Origin: an uncultured Lachnospiraceae bacterium
GTDB taxonomy: Bacteria > Bacillota > Clostridia > Lachnospirales > Lachnospiraceae
Assembly: GCA_947591155.1 (NCBI GenBank)
Contig: CANQDA010000001.1
Span: forward strand, 1 to 64,000
Reading direction: 5' to 3'
DNA: 64,000 nucleotides
The notes below the pieces were generated by a model. It was not told the DNA's origin, did no database searches, and worked only from the letters and a program-made list of their open reading frames with translations. Shown in pieces: positions 1 through 8,409 of this stretch. Numbering within the stretch: the stretch's first letter is position 1; every line of letters starts with the position of its first letter. The translations under genes and the position numbers were made by a program.

Positions 1-87
1 TTCTTTTTATTTCTTTTTATTTCTTTTTATTTCTTTTTATTTCTTTTTATTTCTTTTTATTTCTTTTTATTTCTTTTTATTTCTTTT
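1..87. repeat. 10-bp tandem repeat, TTCTTTTTAT x8
   Basis: Eight identical head-to-tail copies of TTCTTTTTAT fill bases 1-80, followed by a partial ninth. The array touches the window edge, so its true length is unknown. It lies downstream of the fmt stop codon. On the fmt coding strand it reads as A-rich ATAAAAAGAA. It has no coding sense. A perfect short-unit array of this kind is prone to length change by slippage. Confidence 0.9.
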
Positions 88-142
88 CCTTATCGTATAT
101 CCCCGGACGCTGCGCCGTCCCGCCCGCGCAGATACCATATCC

Positions 143-1174
143 TTACTCTGCGCCGAACATCTCGCCCGGCTCCACCGGATAGCCTCGCAGGAACGCGTCG
201 ACCGGCATACGCTTCTTGCCCTCCGGCTGCAGCTCCAAAATCGAGAGAAGACCTTTCCCGGTATGGATTTTCAAGCTCGTCTTCGTGATCGCCGCCACGG
301 TTCCCGGCATCTCCTCTTCAACGCCTGCCTGTATCTCTGCGGCGCGTATCGCGCTCACACCCGTCTCCGACTCTCTCTGGACATGTGCGTCTGCCCCGCC
401 AAAAAACTCCTCTGAAGCCTCAGCCGCCCACAGTTTCAACGTCTTCCCCCGGTACGAGGTGTAGGCGCTCGGCCACGGATTCAGCCCGCGAATCAATCGC
501 TCGATCTCCTCCGCACTCTTCGTCCAGTTGACCCTGCCGTCCTTTTTTTTCAACATCGCCGCGTACGGCGTCGGACTCTCCTGCGGCTGTTTTTCATACT
601 GTGCCGTGCCATCGCTGATGGCGTCTAACGTCCGAATCAGCAGCGACGCCCCCACCGCGCTCAGCCGGTCGAACAGGCTGCCGCCGGTCTCGTCCGGGGC
701 AAGCGTCACCGTCTCTTTGAGGATCATGTCCCCGGTATCCAGGCCTGTGTCCATGCGCATCGTCGTGACACCGGACTCGTGTTCCCCGTTGATCACCGCC
801 CACTGGATCGGCGCCGCGCCCCGGTATTTCGGCAGCAGAGACGCGTGGACGTTGACGCAGCCGCCCGGCGGGAGCTTCAGAATCTCCTCCGGGATGATCT
901 GCCCGAACGCAACCACGACGATGACATCCGGCCGCAGCTCTTTCAGTACATCCAGCCACTGCTGCTCACGGATCCGCTCCGGCTGATACACCGGAATCCC
1001 GGCCGCCAGCGCGGTCTCCTTCACCGGAGGCATCTGCAGCGCCTTTCCGCGTCCCCGCTCCTTATCCGGCTGTGTAAACACCGCCCGCAGCTCATACTTC
1101 GGGGAATCGATCAGCGCCTGCAGCGTATCTACTGCAAAGTCCGGCGTTCCCATAAAAACAACGTTTTGAATCAT
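143..1174 (-). CDS. fmt: methionyl-tRNA formyltransferase
   Basis: Formylates the methionine on initiator tRNA using 10-formyltetrahydrofolate. Visible motifs are the N-terminal FMGTPDFAV, the folate-site segment NVHASLLPKYRGAAP with its catalytic His, and a C-terminal OB-like tRNA-binding region. The 343-residue length is a little above the usual 310-320; the extra residues form an Ala/Glu-rich stretch near position 250-280. The reading frame stays open 29 codons further upstream, but ATG 1174 matches the family N-terminus and follows an AGTGAGG-like site. The gene starts 7 bp after def, the standard def-fmt pairing, and is probably cotranscribed with priA and def. Confidence 0.95.
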   Translation of the reverse strand: MIQNVVFMGTPDFAVDTLQALIDSPKYELRAVFTQPDKERGRGKALQMPPVKETALAAGIPVYQPERIREQQWLDVLKELRPDVIVVVAFGQIIPEEILKLPPGGCVNVHASLLPKYRGAAPIQWAVINGEHESGVTTMRMDTGLDTGDMILKETVTLAPDETGGSLFDRLSAVGASLLIRTLDAISDGTAQYEKQPQESPTPYAAMLKKKDGRVNWTKSAEEIERLIRGLNPWPSAYTSYRGKTLKLWAAEASEEFFGGADAHVQRESETGVSAIRAAEIQAGVEEEMPGTVAAITKTSLKIHTGKGLLSILELQPEGKKRMPVDAFLRGYPVEPGEMFGAE

Positions 1175-1181
1175 ATACGCC

Positions 1182-1706
1182 TCACTTCTTCCGCTTTCTC
1201 CGATCCTGTTGCTCCTCGGTCTCCTCCTGCTGCTCCTCCTCGGAGACCTCAAACAGCTCACCTTCTACATGCCGCACGTACATGATCCCCTCGAGATGAT
1301 CCAGCTCGTGGCAGATCGCGCGGGCCAGAAGCTCGTCGGCCTCCAGTTCAAACTCCTTCATGTCCTCGTCATACGCCCGGATCTTTACATGGTTCGGGCG
1401 CGTCACGATCCCTGCCTGCCCCGGAAGGCTTAAGCAGCCCTCCTGCCCGGTCTGCTCGCCGGACTGCTCGAGAAGCGCCGGATTCACCAGAATGAGCGGT
1501 TCATTTCCCTCTTCGCTTACATCGATTACCACAATTCTCTTTAATATGCCGACCTGCGGGGCCGCCAGTCCCACGCCGCCCGCGTCGTACATGGTATCCA
1601 ACATGTCCTGCACCAGCTGTTTCAGCTTCGGCGTCATCTTCTCCACCGGCCTGCACGCCTTTTCCAGTTTCTCGTCCCCCATGATCCTGATCTGTCTCAG
1701 TGCCAT
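1182..1706 (-). CDS. def: peptide deformylase
   Basis: Removes the formyl group from the first methionine of new proteins. The three metal-site motifs are all present: GVGLAAPQ near residue 45, EGCLS near 89, and HELDH near 134 (Cys and two His bind Fe/Zn, Glu is catalytic). Length is 174 residues, including a charged, probably disordered tail rich in Glu, Gln, Arg and Lys after residue 150 that the core fold does not need. It lies between priA (35 bp upstream) and fmt (7 bp downstream). Confidence 0.95.
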   Translation of the reverse strand: MALRQIRIMGDEKLEKACRPVEKMTPKLKQLVQDMLDTMYDAGGVGLAAPQVGILKRIVVIDVSEEGNEPLILVNPALLEQSGEQTGQEGCLSLPGQAGIVTRPNHVKIRAYDEDMKEFELEADELLARAICHELDHLEGIMYVRHVEGELFEVSEEEQQEETEEQQDRRKRKK

Positions 1707-1741
1707 GTCACACCTCCGTGTCGTTTTATTGTATCATAATT

Positions 1742-4036
1742 TTATTTTCTCTCAAACTGTACCCGGATCTCCTGGAATCCGGTGTTGATCTCGATGTACT
1801 GCTCCGTGAGATTTTTCATCGCCGTGAGCGCCCTCTCCTGCGGATGCTTCACAAACAGCGCCTTGCGGTATACGTCGTTCACCTTTGCCACCGCCTCGTC
1901 CGCCGGGCCTATGACCGCCGCCTCGTAGCGCCGCGCAAGCTTTCGCACAAACTGCGCCAGATAATCGACCGCCACGGCAAGCTTCCCGGGATCCTCCGAG
2001 TAACAGTGCAGCGCCATCATATCGCCCGCCGGCGGATAGCCGGACAGGCTGCGATATTCCATCTCCTGCCGGTAGAACGACAGGTAATCCTGCGCCGCCG
2101 CGCTCGTGATCGCGTAATTCTCCGGAACATAGGTCTGGATCACGACCTCCCCGGGCGTATCGCCTCTTCCCGCTCTCCCTGCGGCTTGCGTCAACAGCTC
2201 GAACGTCCGCTCCGCCGCCTGATAGTGCGGTACATTCAGGGAAAGGTCCGCGGCCAGTATCCCGACCAGCGTCACATGCGGAAAATCATGTCCCTTGACG
2301 ATCATCTGCGTCCCCACAAGGATATCCGCCTCCCGGTCGCCAAACGCCCGCAGGATCTCCGCGTGTCCGTCTTTCCCGCGCGTCGTGTCCGCGTCCATGC
2401 GCAGCACGCGCGCCCTGGGAAAGCTCTGCATGACCAGTTCCTCAATCTGCTGCGTCCCGGCCTTAAATCCTCCGATATAGGGCGAATCGCATTCCGGGCA
2501 GCGGCTGAGTGCCGGGCGCTCATAGCCGCAGTAATGACAAATCAGCTTACCGTTTTTGTGCAGCGACAGCGAGACGTCGCAGTGCGGACACTTGATCACA
2601 TGTCCGCAGGAGCGGCAGGAGACGAAGCCGGAATAACCTCTCCGATTCAGAAACAGCATCGTCTGCTGTCCCCGCTCCAGGCGCTCGCCGATCTTCCCGA
2701 ACAGGTCTCTGCTCAGGATGGAGCGGTTCCCGTCCCGCAGTTCCGCGCGCATGTCAACGATCGTCACCGACGGCAGCGTCCCTCCGGTCGCCCGCTTCGT
2801 CAACGTGAACAAACGGCTTCGCCCATTCTCGGCCTCATGATAGGCCTCCAGCGAGGGCGTCGCCGATCCGAGCACAAGCTTCGCACGCTCCAACGCGGCG
2901 CGCTTCTGTGCGGTCTCACGCGCGTGATAGCGCGGCACGGACTCGCTCTTGTATGAGGATTCGTGCTCCTCATCTATGATAATGATACCCAATTTTTGAA
3001 ACGGCGTAAACAGCGCGGACCTCGGTCCGATCATCACGTCAATGTCTCCCGTGCGCGCCCGCTCGAACTGATCGTAGCGCTCCGCCGGGGACAGACGGGA
3101 ATGCAGAACCGAGATGCGATCCCCGAACCTGTGATAAAAGCGGATCACATTCTGATAAGTCAGCGAGATCTCCGGGATCAACAGGATCGCCTGCTTCCCC
3201 ATGCGCAGCGCCGCGTCGATCAGTTCCATGTAAACCGCGGTCTTACCGCTCCCCGTGACTCCGTGGATCAGGTACTCTCTGCGGTCGGGATCATCCCACT
3301 CGCTTAAGACCGTATCGACGATCCTCTGCTGCTCATGATTGAGGTGTATCCTCTCCGCATCCTTTTTCAGGCTTATCCCACCCGAGACGTCTGTGTATCC
3401 GAAATCCGTTTCCTGATCGCCCCCGCTCTCCTTTCGCAGTCTCCGCAGCAGCTCAGGAGTTCGGTAGACCTGCTCCGACTCGCAGGCGATCACTCCCTGC
3501 TCCTCGAGCGCGCGCAGTACGGACGCCGTGATCTTCAGGCTCCCGGTCACGACCTCGCGCGGCAGGATATTCTCCCCGATGAGCGCCTCCAGAAGACGCG
3601 CCCGCGCAGCCTGATGCTTCTGCCGGAACTGCCCGAGCCTCGCAAGCGCCTCCTCGCGCGAAAGCTTCAGCGCGACCGTCTTTTTTTGCCGTCGGGCAGC
3701 CTTCTGCCGAAACGGCAGAACCGTGCGCAGGGCCTGCACGGTCGTGCATCCGTAATAGTCGCGCATCCAGAGCGCAAGCGCCGTAAGTTTCGACTCCGCC
3801 CCGGCCAGATCCGTCTCGATGCGTGTGATCTCCTTTAGTTTCTCCGGCGGACACGCACTGTATTCCGTGACGCGCAGCACATATCCCTTCGTCGGACGGT
3901 CGCCGCGCCCGAATGGGACCTCGACGACGTTGCCCGGCTCGAGCACGTCCTGAAGCGCCTCGGGCACCCGATACTGAAACGTCTGATCCAGCTTGCTATG
4001 TGAGATATCGATAATGATATCTGCGAACAATTCCAT
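1742..4036 (-). CDS. priA: primosomal protein N' (replication restart helicase PriA)
   Basis: A 3'-to-5' superfamily 2 helicase that reloads the replisome at stalled forks. Seen in order: the N-terminal 3'BD domain (VPFGRGDRPTKGYV near residue 40-53), Walker A GVTGSGKT at 259-266, Walker B DEEH at 355-358, GSATPS near 390, and eight cysteines at about 474, 477, 483, 486, 500, 503, 513 and 516 that bind two zinc ions. At 764 residues it has normal family length. It starts 8 bp after murE and precedes def-fmt, a common Clostridia order. Confidence 0.96.
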   Translation of the reverse strand: MELFADIIIDISHSKLDQTFQYRVPEALQDVLEPGNVVEVPFGRGDRPTKGYVLRVTEYSACPPEKLKEITRIETDLAGAESKLTALALWMRDYYGCTTVQALRTVLPFRQKAARRQKKTVALKLSREEALARLGQFRQKHQAARARLLEALIGENILPREVVTGSLKITASVLRALEEQGVIACESEQVYRTPELLRRLRKESGGDQETDFGYTDVSGGISLKKDAERIHLNHEQQRIVDTVLSEWDDPDRREYLIHGVTGSGKTAVYMELIDAALRMGKQAILLIPEISLTYQNVIRFYHRFGDRISVLHSRLSPAERYDQFERARTGDIDVMIGPRSALFTPFQKLGIIIIDEEHESSYKSESVPRYHARETAQKRAALERAKLVLGSATPSLEAYHEAENGRSRLFTLTKRATGGTLPSVTIVDMRAELRDGNRSILSRDLFGKIGERLERGQQTMLFLNRRGYSGFVSCRSCGHVIKCPHCDVSLSLHKNGKLICHYCGYERPALSRCPECDSPYIGGFKAGTQQIEELVMQSFPRARVLRMDADTTRGKDGHAEILRAFGDREADILVGTQMIVKGHDFPHVTLVGILAADLSLNVPHYQAAERTFELLTQAAGRAGRGDTPGEVVIQTYVPENYAITSAAAQDYLSFYRQEMEYRSLSGYPPAGDMMALHCYSEDPGKLAVAVDYLAQFVRKLARRYEAAVIGPADEAVAKVNDVYRKALFVKHPQERALTAMKNLTEQYIEINTGFQEIRVQFERK

Positions 4037-4044
4037 AAATTTCT

Positions 4045-5589
4045 CTATCTTCCTTCTAAGATCTCCCTGATCAGCACTCTCTCATCCATTGGATAGTGTT
4101 TTCCCTCGATCTCCTGATAATCCTCATGTCCCTTGCCTGCGAGCACCACGATATCGCCCGGCTCGCCATGGTGGATCGCGTAGGCGATTGCTTCCTTGCG
4201 GTCTGTGATCTTCACGTATTTCCCGTCAGTCTTCTCCATACCGGTGACGATATCCGCGATGATATCCTCCGGCTTCTCATAGCGGGGATTATCGGAGGTG
4301 ATGATCGTCAGATCCGCCAGACGGCCCGACACCTCGCCCATCTCGTAGCGGCGCAGCTTGGAACGGTTCCCGCCGCAGCCGAACAGACAGACCAGACGGT
4401 GCGGATGATATTCCCGGAGCGTCGTCAGCAGGCTCTCGAGCGCCATCGCGTTGTGCGCATAATCGATCATCAGCGTGAACTCATCCGACACCTTCACCAT
4501 CTCGACACGTCCCTTGACTTTCGCCGTCTTCAGCGCCTTCTGGATATCGTCGACCGCGACACGGAAATGCCGGCAGATCGCGATGGCCGTCAGTGAATTG
4601 TAGACGCTGAACTTGCCCGGAATGTCGATCTCTACGTCAAACTCGACCGGCTCTTTGCACAGGCCGCAGACCGTCTCCCTCACATCTGTCTTACCTGTCT
4701 GTGTCTGCTCCAGATCACCGCACGTCTGCGTACCCCTGCACACCGCGTGGTACACGATACCAAGATACCCCGGCCGCGACACCAGCTGCAGATTCTCCGC
4801 ATGGATGTCCGCCTTCTCTGACAAACCGAAGCTCTCGACCTCGCAGGTATGTCCCTTCAGGATCGCCTCAAGATGCGCGTCATCCGCGTTCACGATACCG
4901 AGCTTGCACTGTCGGAATAACCTGCTCTTGCACTCCATATAGTCCTCAAAGCTCGCGTGCTCCGCCGGTCCGATGTGATCCGGCTCGATGTTGGTGAAGA
5001 TACCGATCTCAAAGGGAATTCCCGCCGTCCGGTGCAGCATCAGGCCCTGTGAGGACACCTCCATCACGACGATCTGGCAGCCCTCGTCCGCCATGCGCCT
5101 GAAATATTCCTGTATCGTATAGGACTCCGGCGTCGTGTGCTCCGCCGGGATCACTTCGTCTCCGATGATCGTCTCGATCGTCCCGATCAGGCCGACCTTG
5201 TAGCCCGCGGACTCCAGAATCGACTTCACCATGTAGGTCGTCGTCGTCTTGCCCTTCGTGCCCGTGATGCCGATGATCTTCATCTCATTAGCCGGGTAGT
5301 CAAAATACGCCGCCGAGATCAGCGCCATCGCATAGCGTGTATCCTCCACCTGCACGACCGTCACGTCCGCCGGGGCCTCCACCGGCTCCTCGACGACGAG
5401 CACCTTCGCGCCCCTCTCCACGACGTCCGGCACAAACCTGTGCCCGTCCGTGACCGCGCCCCGGATGCAGAAAAACAGCGAGCCCTTCTCCACCTTTCGG
5501 GAATCGTTGACCACATTCTTCACTTCAACATCCACCGTGCCCTGCAGGCAACGGTAGTCCACACGCTCCAACAATTTACTCAGTTTCAT
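4045..5589 (-). CDS. murE: UDP-MurNAc-tripeptide ligase (meso-DAP adding type)
   Basis: Adds the third amino acid to the peptidoglycan precursor, using ATP. The P-loop GTKGKTTT is at 110-117. The specificity motif is DNPR (in SDNPRYEKPEDI), which in the Mur ligase family marks enzymes that add meso-diaminopimelate rather than lysine. About 35 extra residues with several cysteines sit in the central domain near 255-300, compared with the usual MurE. It is the first gene of a tight murE-priA-def-fmt run with its own promoter. The dapA/dapB genes later in the window supply the same pathway. Confidence 0.94.
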   Translation of the reverse strand: MKLSKLLERVDYRCLQGTVDVEVKNVVNDSRKVEKGSLFFCIRGAVTDGHRFVPDVVERGAKVLVVEEPVEAPADVTVVQVEDTRYAMALISAAYFDYPANEMKIIGITGTKGKTTTTYMVKSILESAGYKVGLIGTIETIIGDEVIPAEHTTPESYTIQEYFRRMADEGCQIVVMEVSSQGLMLHRTAGIPFEIGIFTNIEPDHIGPAEHASFEDYMECKSRLFRQCKLGIVNADDAHLEAILKGHTCEVESFGLSEKADIHAENLQLVSRPGYLGIVYHAVCRGTQTCGDLEQTQTGKTDVRETVCGLCKEPVEFDVEIDIPGKFSVYNSLTAIAICRHFRVAVDDIQKALKTAKVKGRVEMVKVSDEFTLMIDYAHNAMALESLLTTLREYHPHRLVCLFGCGGNRSKLRRYEMGEVSGRLADLTIITSDNPRYEKPEDIIADIVTGMEKTDGKYVKITDRKEAIAYAIHHGEPGDIVVLAGKGHEDYQEIEGKHYPMDERVLIREILEGR

Positions 5590-5699
5590 TCCGGATCATC
5601 CTCCGCCTATCGCGTTTCCTTCTATAAGTATGATGTCTGAGACAAAAGATGCCATACAGGTCGTTTCGCGCTTCGCAGGCGCGTATTGATCCCCGGCCT

Positions 5700-5728
5700 T
5701 TGACTCCGGCATCATAATAGTGTATCAT
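5700..5728 (+). promoter_or_regulatory. putative sigma-A promoter for J-domain gene
   Basis: TTGACT (5700-5705) and TATCAT (5723-5728) are separated by 17 bp, about 115 bp before the ATG of the J-domain protein. The -10 regions of this promoter and the murE promoter overlap face to face. Confidence 0.5.
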
Positions 5729-5747
5729 GTTTACGCGGATACGACAA
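5719..5747 (-). promoter_or_regulatory. putative sigma-A promoter for murE operon
   Basis: On the minus strand, TTGTCG (5742-5747) and TACACT (5719-5724) are separated by 17 bp. It overlaps the forward promoter of the J-domain gene, so the two divergent units may compete. Motif match only. Confidence 0.45.
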
Positions 5748-5845
5748 GAAATTTTATCTTAAAAATAGGCATTGCCTTTACCGTCCAGATTTGCTAATGT
5801 AGGAAGGAAGAGGTTTGTCAAACCCGAGACAAGAGGAAGCGCCGC

Positions 5846-6895
5846 ATGCAAAACTACTATGACATTCTCGGCGTCAGCCGCCGCGCCAGTCAGGACGAGA
5901 TCAAGAACGCCTACCGGAAGCTTGCAAAAAAGTATCACCCTGACTCCTCTGGGAGCCAGGAGGACAAAGAGCGGTTCCAGGAGATCCAGGAGGCGCACGC
6001 CGTCCTCTCCAACGAGAAAAAACGCAAAATATACGACTACTACGGGCACGAAGCCTACCGGAAAAGCTACTACGCGCAGCACGCGGACGATACGCCGGAG
6101 CACGGGCACAGTCACGGCGGACACGGGCACTGCGGGGCCTGCAGCGGGCACGGACACGACCACGACAGGCATGAAGGCGGCGGAGACTGCGGTGGACACG
6201 GGCACGACCACGGCGGACATGACTGCGACGGGGACTGTGAAAACTGCAGGAACCACAGCGAACCCGCTCCATTCACAGAGACATTTAAGCATGTGGTCCG
6301 CATCGCCGTGTGGCTGGAAATGGAGGAGACCTTCCGGGAAGTCGTCAAGGATGCCGTCCTGACGGAGCGCGCCTACGACGCCTTCGCGGTCTTTCATAAG
6401 CTCGAGGCGGACAGAACCTGGCGCTTTCAGGTAAAGATCCCGGCCAATACCTACGAAAAACAGAACTTCCCGCTCGAGGACGTCATCGTCGGCAATGAAG
6501 AGCTGATCGAATATCTGCATGAAAACTATCCGGATAACTGCTATGTCGCGATCATCCTCCTTCGGGACAAGCCGGGCTACACCAGGCAGGCGTACCACTT
6601 GTACCTGGATTATCCGATCGATTTTCACACGCTGGCGCTGGGCGGAACGATAAGGGTCTCCTCCGTCACCGGGGAGTTTACTTTCCATGTACCCGCGGGC
6701 ACCTCGCTGGAGCGAAAGCTGCGCATCCCGAATATGGGACTGAACTATCCCCCGGAGATCGGCGTGCGCGGCGACCTGTACTTAAACCTGCGCCTGAAGA
6801 TCCCGAGAGAGCTGACCGTAGCACAGAGAACCGCTCTGGAACATCTGCGCAGCGCGTTCTCCGATCAGCCGGATCAGGTGGACGCCGCCGAATAA
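5846..6895 (+). CDS. J-domain (DnaJ-like) protein with His/Cys-rich linker
   Basis: A 349-residue co-chaperone-like protein. Residues 1-70 form a J-domain with the HPD motif at 31-33, which stimulates the ATPase of Hsp70/DnaK. Residues about 86-137 are an unusual stretch dominated by His, Gly, Asp and Cys ([28 protein letters not shown]). This replaces the G/F region and the four CxxCxGxG zinc motifs of true DnaJ. The C-terminal part (about 250-330) resembles the DnaJ substrate-binding beta domain ([19 protein letters not shown]). The linker looks able to bind Ni, Zn or Cu as in HypB or SlyD tails; that is inference. It is not next to dnaK/grpE, so it is probably not the main DnaJ. Confidence 0.85.
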   Translation: MQNYYDILGVSRRASQDEIKNAYRKLAKKYHPDSSGSQEDKERFQEIQEAHAVLSNEKKRKIYDYYGHEAYRKSYYAQHADDTPEHGHSHGGHGHCGACSGHGHDHDRHEGGGDCGGHGHDHGGHDCDGDCENCRNHSEPAPFTETFKHVVRIAVWLEMEETFREVVKDAVLTERAYDAFAVFHKLEADRTWRFQVKIPANTYEKQNFPLEDVIVGNEELIEYLHENYPDNCYVAIILLRDKPGYTRQAYHLYLDYPIDFHTLALGGTIRVSSVTGEFTFHVPAGTSLERKLRIPNMGLNYPPEIGVRGDLYLNLRLKIPRELTVAQRTALEHLRSAFSDQPDQVDAAE

Positions 6896-7009
6896 CAAAA
6901 AAGCATCAAAAAAGTCCGAACTATGCCGGACAATACCGAAATACTGTTTTTGAAATATATCATTTGCGAAGCTGTGCCGCCTGACACCGGCGGCGGAAAG
7001 GAGGCTCCC

Positions 7010-7870
7010 GTGAAGTTCTCATTCAAAGAAGACGGGAAAAGACTCATCGTGATCTGCATCGCAGCCGTGATCATGGCGGCCAACATCGCCACCTTCGTGC
7101 GCATCGGCGGCCTGTATCCGGGAGGGGCCACAGGCCTGACGGTCCTGATCCAGCGGGCCGCAAGGCTCTTTTTCCACATTCAGATCCCCTACACGCCGAT
7201 CAACCTGCTGCTGAACGCGATCCCGGTCTACATCGGCTTCCGTTACATCGGGAAGAAGTTCACGCTGTACTCCTGCCTCGTCATCGTGCTGACCGGCGTG
7301 CTGACCGACCTGATCCCGCAGTACGCGGTCACCTACGACACCCTGCTGATCAGCGTGTTCGGCGGCATCATCAGCGGCACTGCCACCAGTCTCTGTCTGC
7401 TGATGAACGCGACGACCGGCGGCACGGACTTCATCGCCATCTTCCTTTCTGAAAAAAAGGGCGTGGACTCCTGGAACATCATTCTCGGCATCAACGTCGT
7501 CATCCTCTCCGCAGCCGGACTGCTCTTCGGCTGGGATAAGGCGCTGTACTCGATCATTTTCCAGTATACATCCACGCAGGTACTGCATATTCTGTATCAG
7601 AAATATCAGCGAAAGACTTTGTTCATCGTCACGGACCACCCGACGGAGGTCTGCGAGGCCATCTGGAAACTCAGCGGCCACGGCGCAACGATCCTCGACG
7701 GCAAGGGCTCCTACGAGCACGCCACCCGCAGCATCGTCTATTCGGTCGTCTCCAGCGCGGAGTCCAAGAAAGTGATCCGCACCGTCAGAGAGACCGACCC
7801 GCAGGCGTTCATCAACTCGATCCGCACCGAGCAGCTCTCCGGACGCTTCTATAATAAACCGACAGATTAG
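7010..7870 (+). CDS. YitT family membrane protein (DUF2179 C-terminus)
   Basis: A polytopic inner-membrane protein of unknown substrate. About five hydrophobic helices occupy the first 200 residues; the family segment MNATTGGTDFIAIFLSEKKG is present; a soluble C-terminal domain (about 205-280, DUF2179 type, with GHGATILDGKGSYEHATR) follows. I chose the GTG at 7010 over an ATG 87 bp upstream because AAAGGAGG sits 7 bp before it and the product then starts at the usual position. The gene follows the J-domain gene by about 110 bp on the same strand and may share its transcript. Confidence 0.88.
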   Translation: MKFSFKEDGKRLIVICIAAVIMAANIATFVRIGGLYPGGATGLTVLIQRAARLFFHIQIPYTPINLLLNAIPVYIGFRYIGKKFTLYSCLVIVLTGVLTDLIPQYAVTYDTLLISVFGGIISGTATSLCLLMNATTGGTDFIAIFLSEKKGVDSWNIILGINVVILSAAGLLFGWDKALYSIIFQYTSTQVLHILYQKYQRKTLFIVTDHPTEVCEAIWKLSGHGATILDGKGSYEHATRSIVYSVVSSAESKKVIRTVRETDPQAFINSIRTEQLSGRFYNKPTD

Positions 7871-7920
7871 CGGCAAAACATGCCCGGCGACGGATCCGCA
7901 GCGGTCTTTCTGTCTGCAGA

Positions 7921-8106
7921 TTAATTGTGGATTATGACTGACCTTCCACCGGCGACCTTTTTCATCTCATTGTCGGACAGCTCTTCCTGTGGGCAGACGG
8001 CGCCGGAACGCTCCTTTGCGCTTTTTGCGCAGCACTCCTTCACGGCAGCGATCGGCTGCTCCTGTGCCTTGGTCTCGTTTTTGTTTTCAGACAGATCCTT
8101 TTTCAT
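7921..8106 (-). CDS. small double-glycine-leader peptide (RiPP/signal-peptide-like)
   Basis: A 61-residue protein with an excellent ribosome site (AAAGGAGA, 7 bp before ATG). The C-terminal third reads EELSDNEMKKVAGG and then only seven residues, RSVIIHN. The ELS-(D/E)-x-E-x-x-x-V-x-GG pattern is the classical leader recognised by bacteriocin/pheromone ABC exporters with a C39 peptidase. Three cysteines lie in the leader half (CC at about 25-26 and one near 38). No modification enzyme or C39 transporter is nearby, so the peptide would need a partner elsewhere. It could be a short signal peptide, a remnant bacteriocin, or a leader-like protein with another role. Confidence 0.6.
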   Translation of the reverse strand: MKKDLSENKNETKAQEQPIAAVKECCAKSAKERSGAVCPQEELSDNEMKKVAGGRSVIIHN

Positions 8107-8336
8107 GACTTGTTCTCCTTTCGAGGCTCTTTATTTTTCTTTGCTTTTTTCTTTGCTTTTCTCTTTGCTCCCTGTTCCCGTCTGCTGCATAGGCGATCCG
8201 CTGCAACCGACACGGCTGTCTCCGATTCCACTTTCATCTATTGATACGCCGAGCCGGGGATTTTGTTAATTATGATTTTATCTCTTCTCTTCTTTTCGCA
8301 TTTTATCACACTTTTGACGATTTTAAAAGAATCCGG
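8107..8336. other. intergenic stretch, pyrimidine-rich
   Basis: Between the small leader peptide gene and the pckA promoter. Bases 8130-8170 contain three spaced copies of a TTTCTTTGC-like unit, which on the minus strand form an A/G-rich leader ahead of the peptide gene. I see no open reading frame with a ribosome site and no clear terminator. Confidence 0.5.
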
Positions 8337-8365
8337 TTGATTTTATTTGTTTCTCTATGTATAAT
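8337..8365 (+). promoter_or_regulatory. sigma-A promoter of pckA
   Basis: TTGATT (8337-8342), a 17-bp spacer and a perfect TATAAT (8360-8365), about 45 bp before the pckA start. A strong consensus match that fits the high-expression look of the gene. Confidence 0.8.
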
Positions 8366-8409
8366 ACCGTAGAAGCAAAAAACAAATACAATAAAAGAAA
8401 AGAGGTTAC

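Noticed and set aside
5759..6688. 309-codon frame opposite the J-domain gene, rich in Val and Ala
   Set aside because: Apparent hydrophobic repeats come from the complement of His/Gly codons; no ribosome site.
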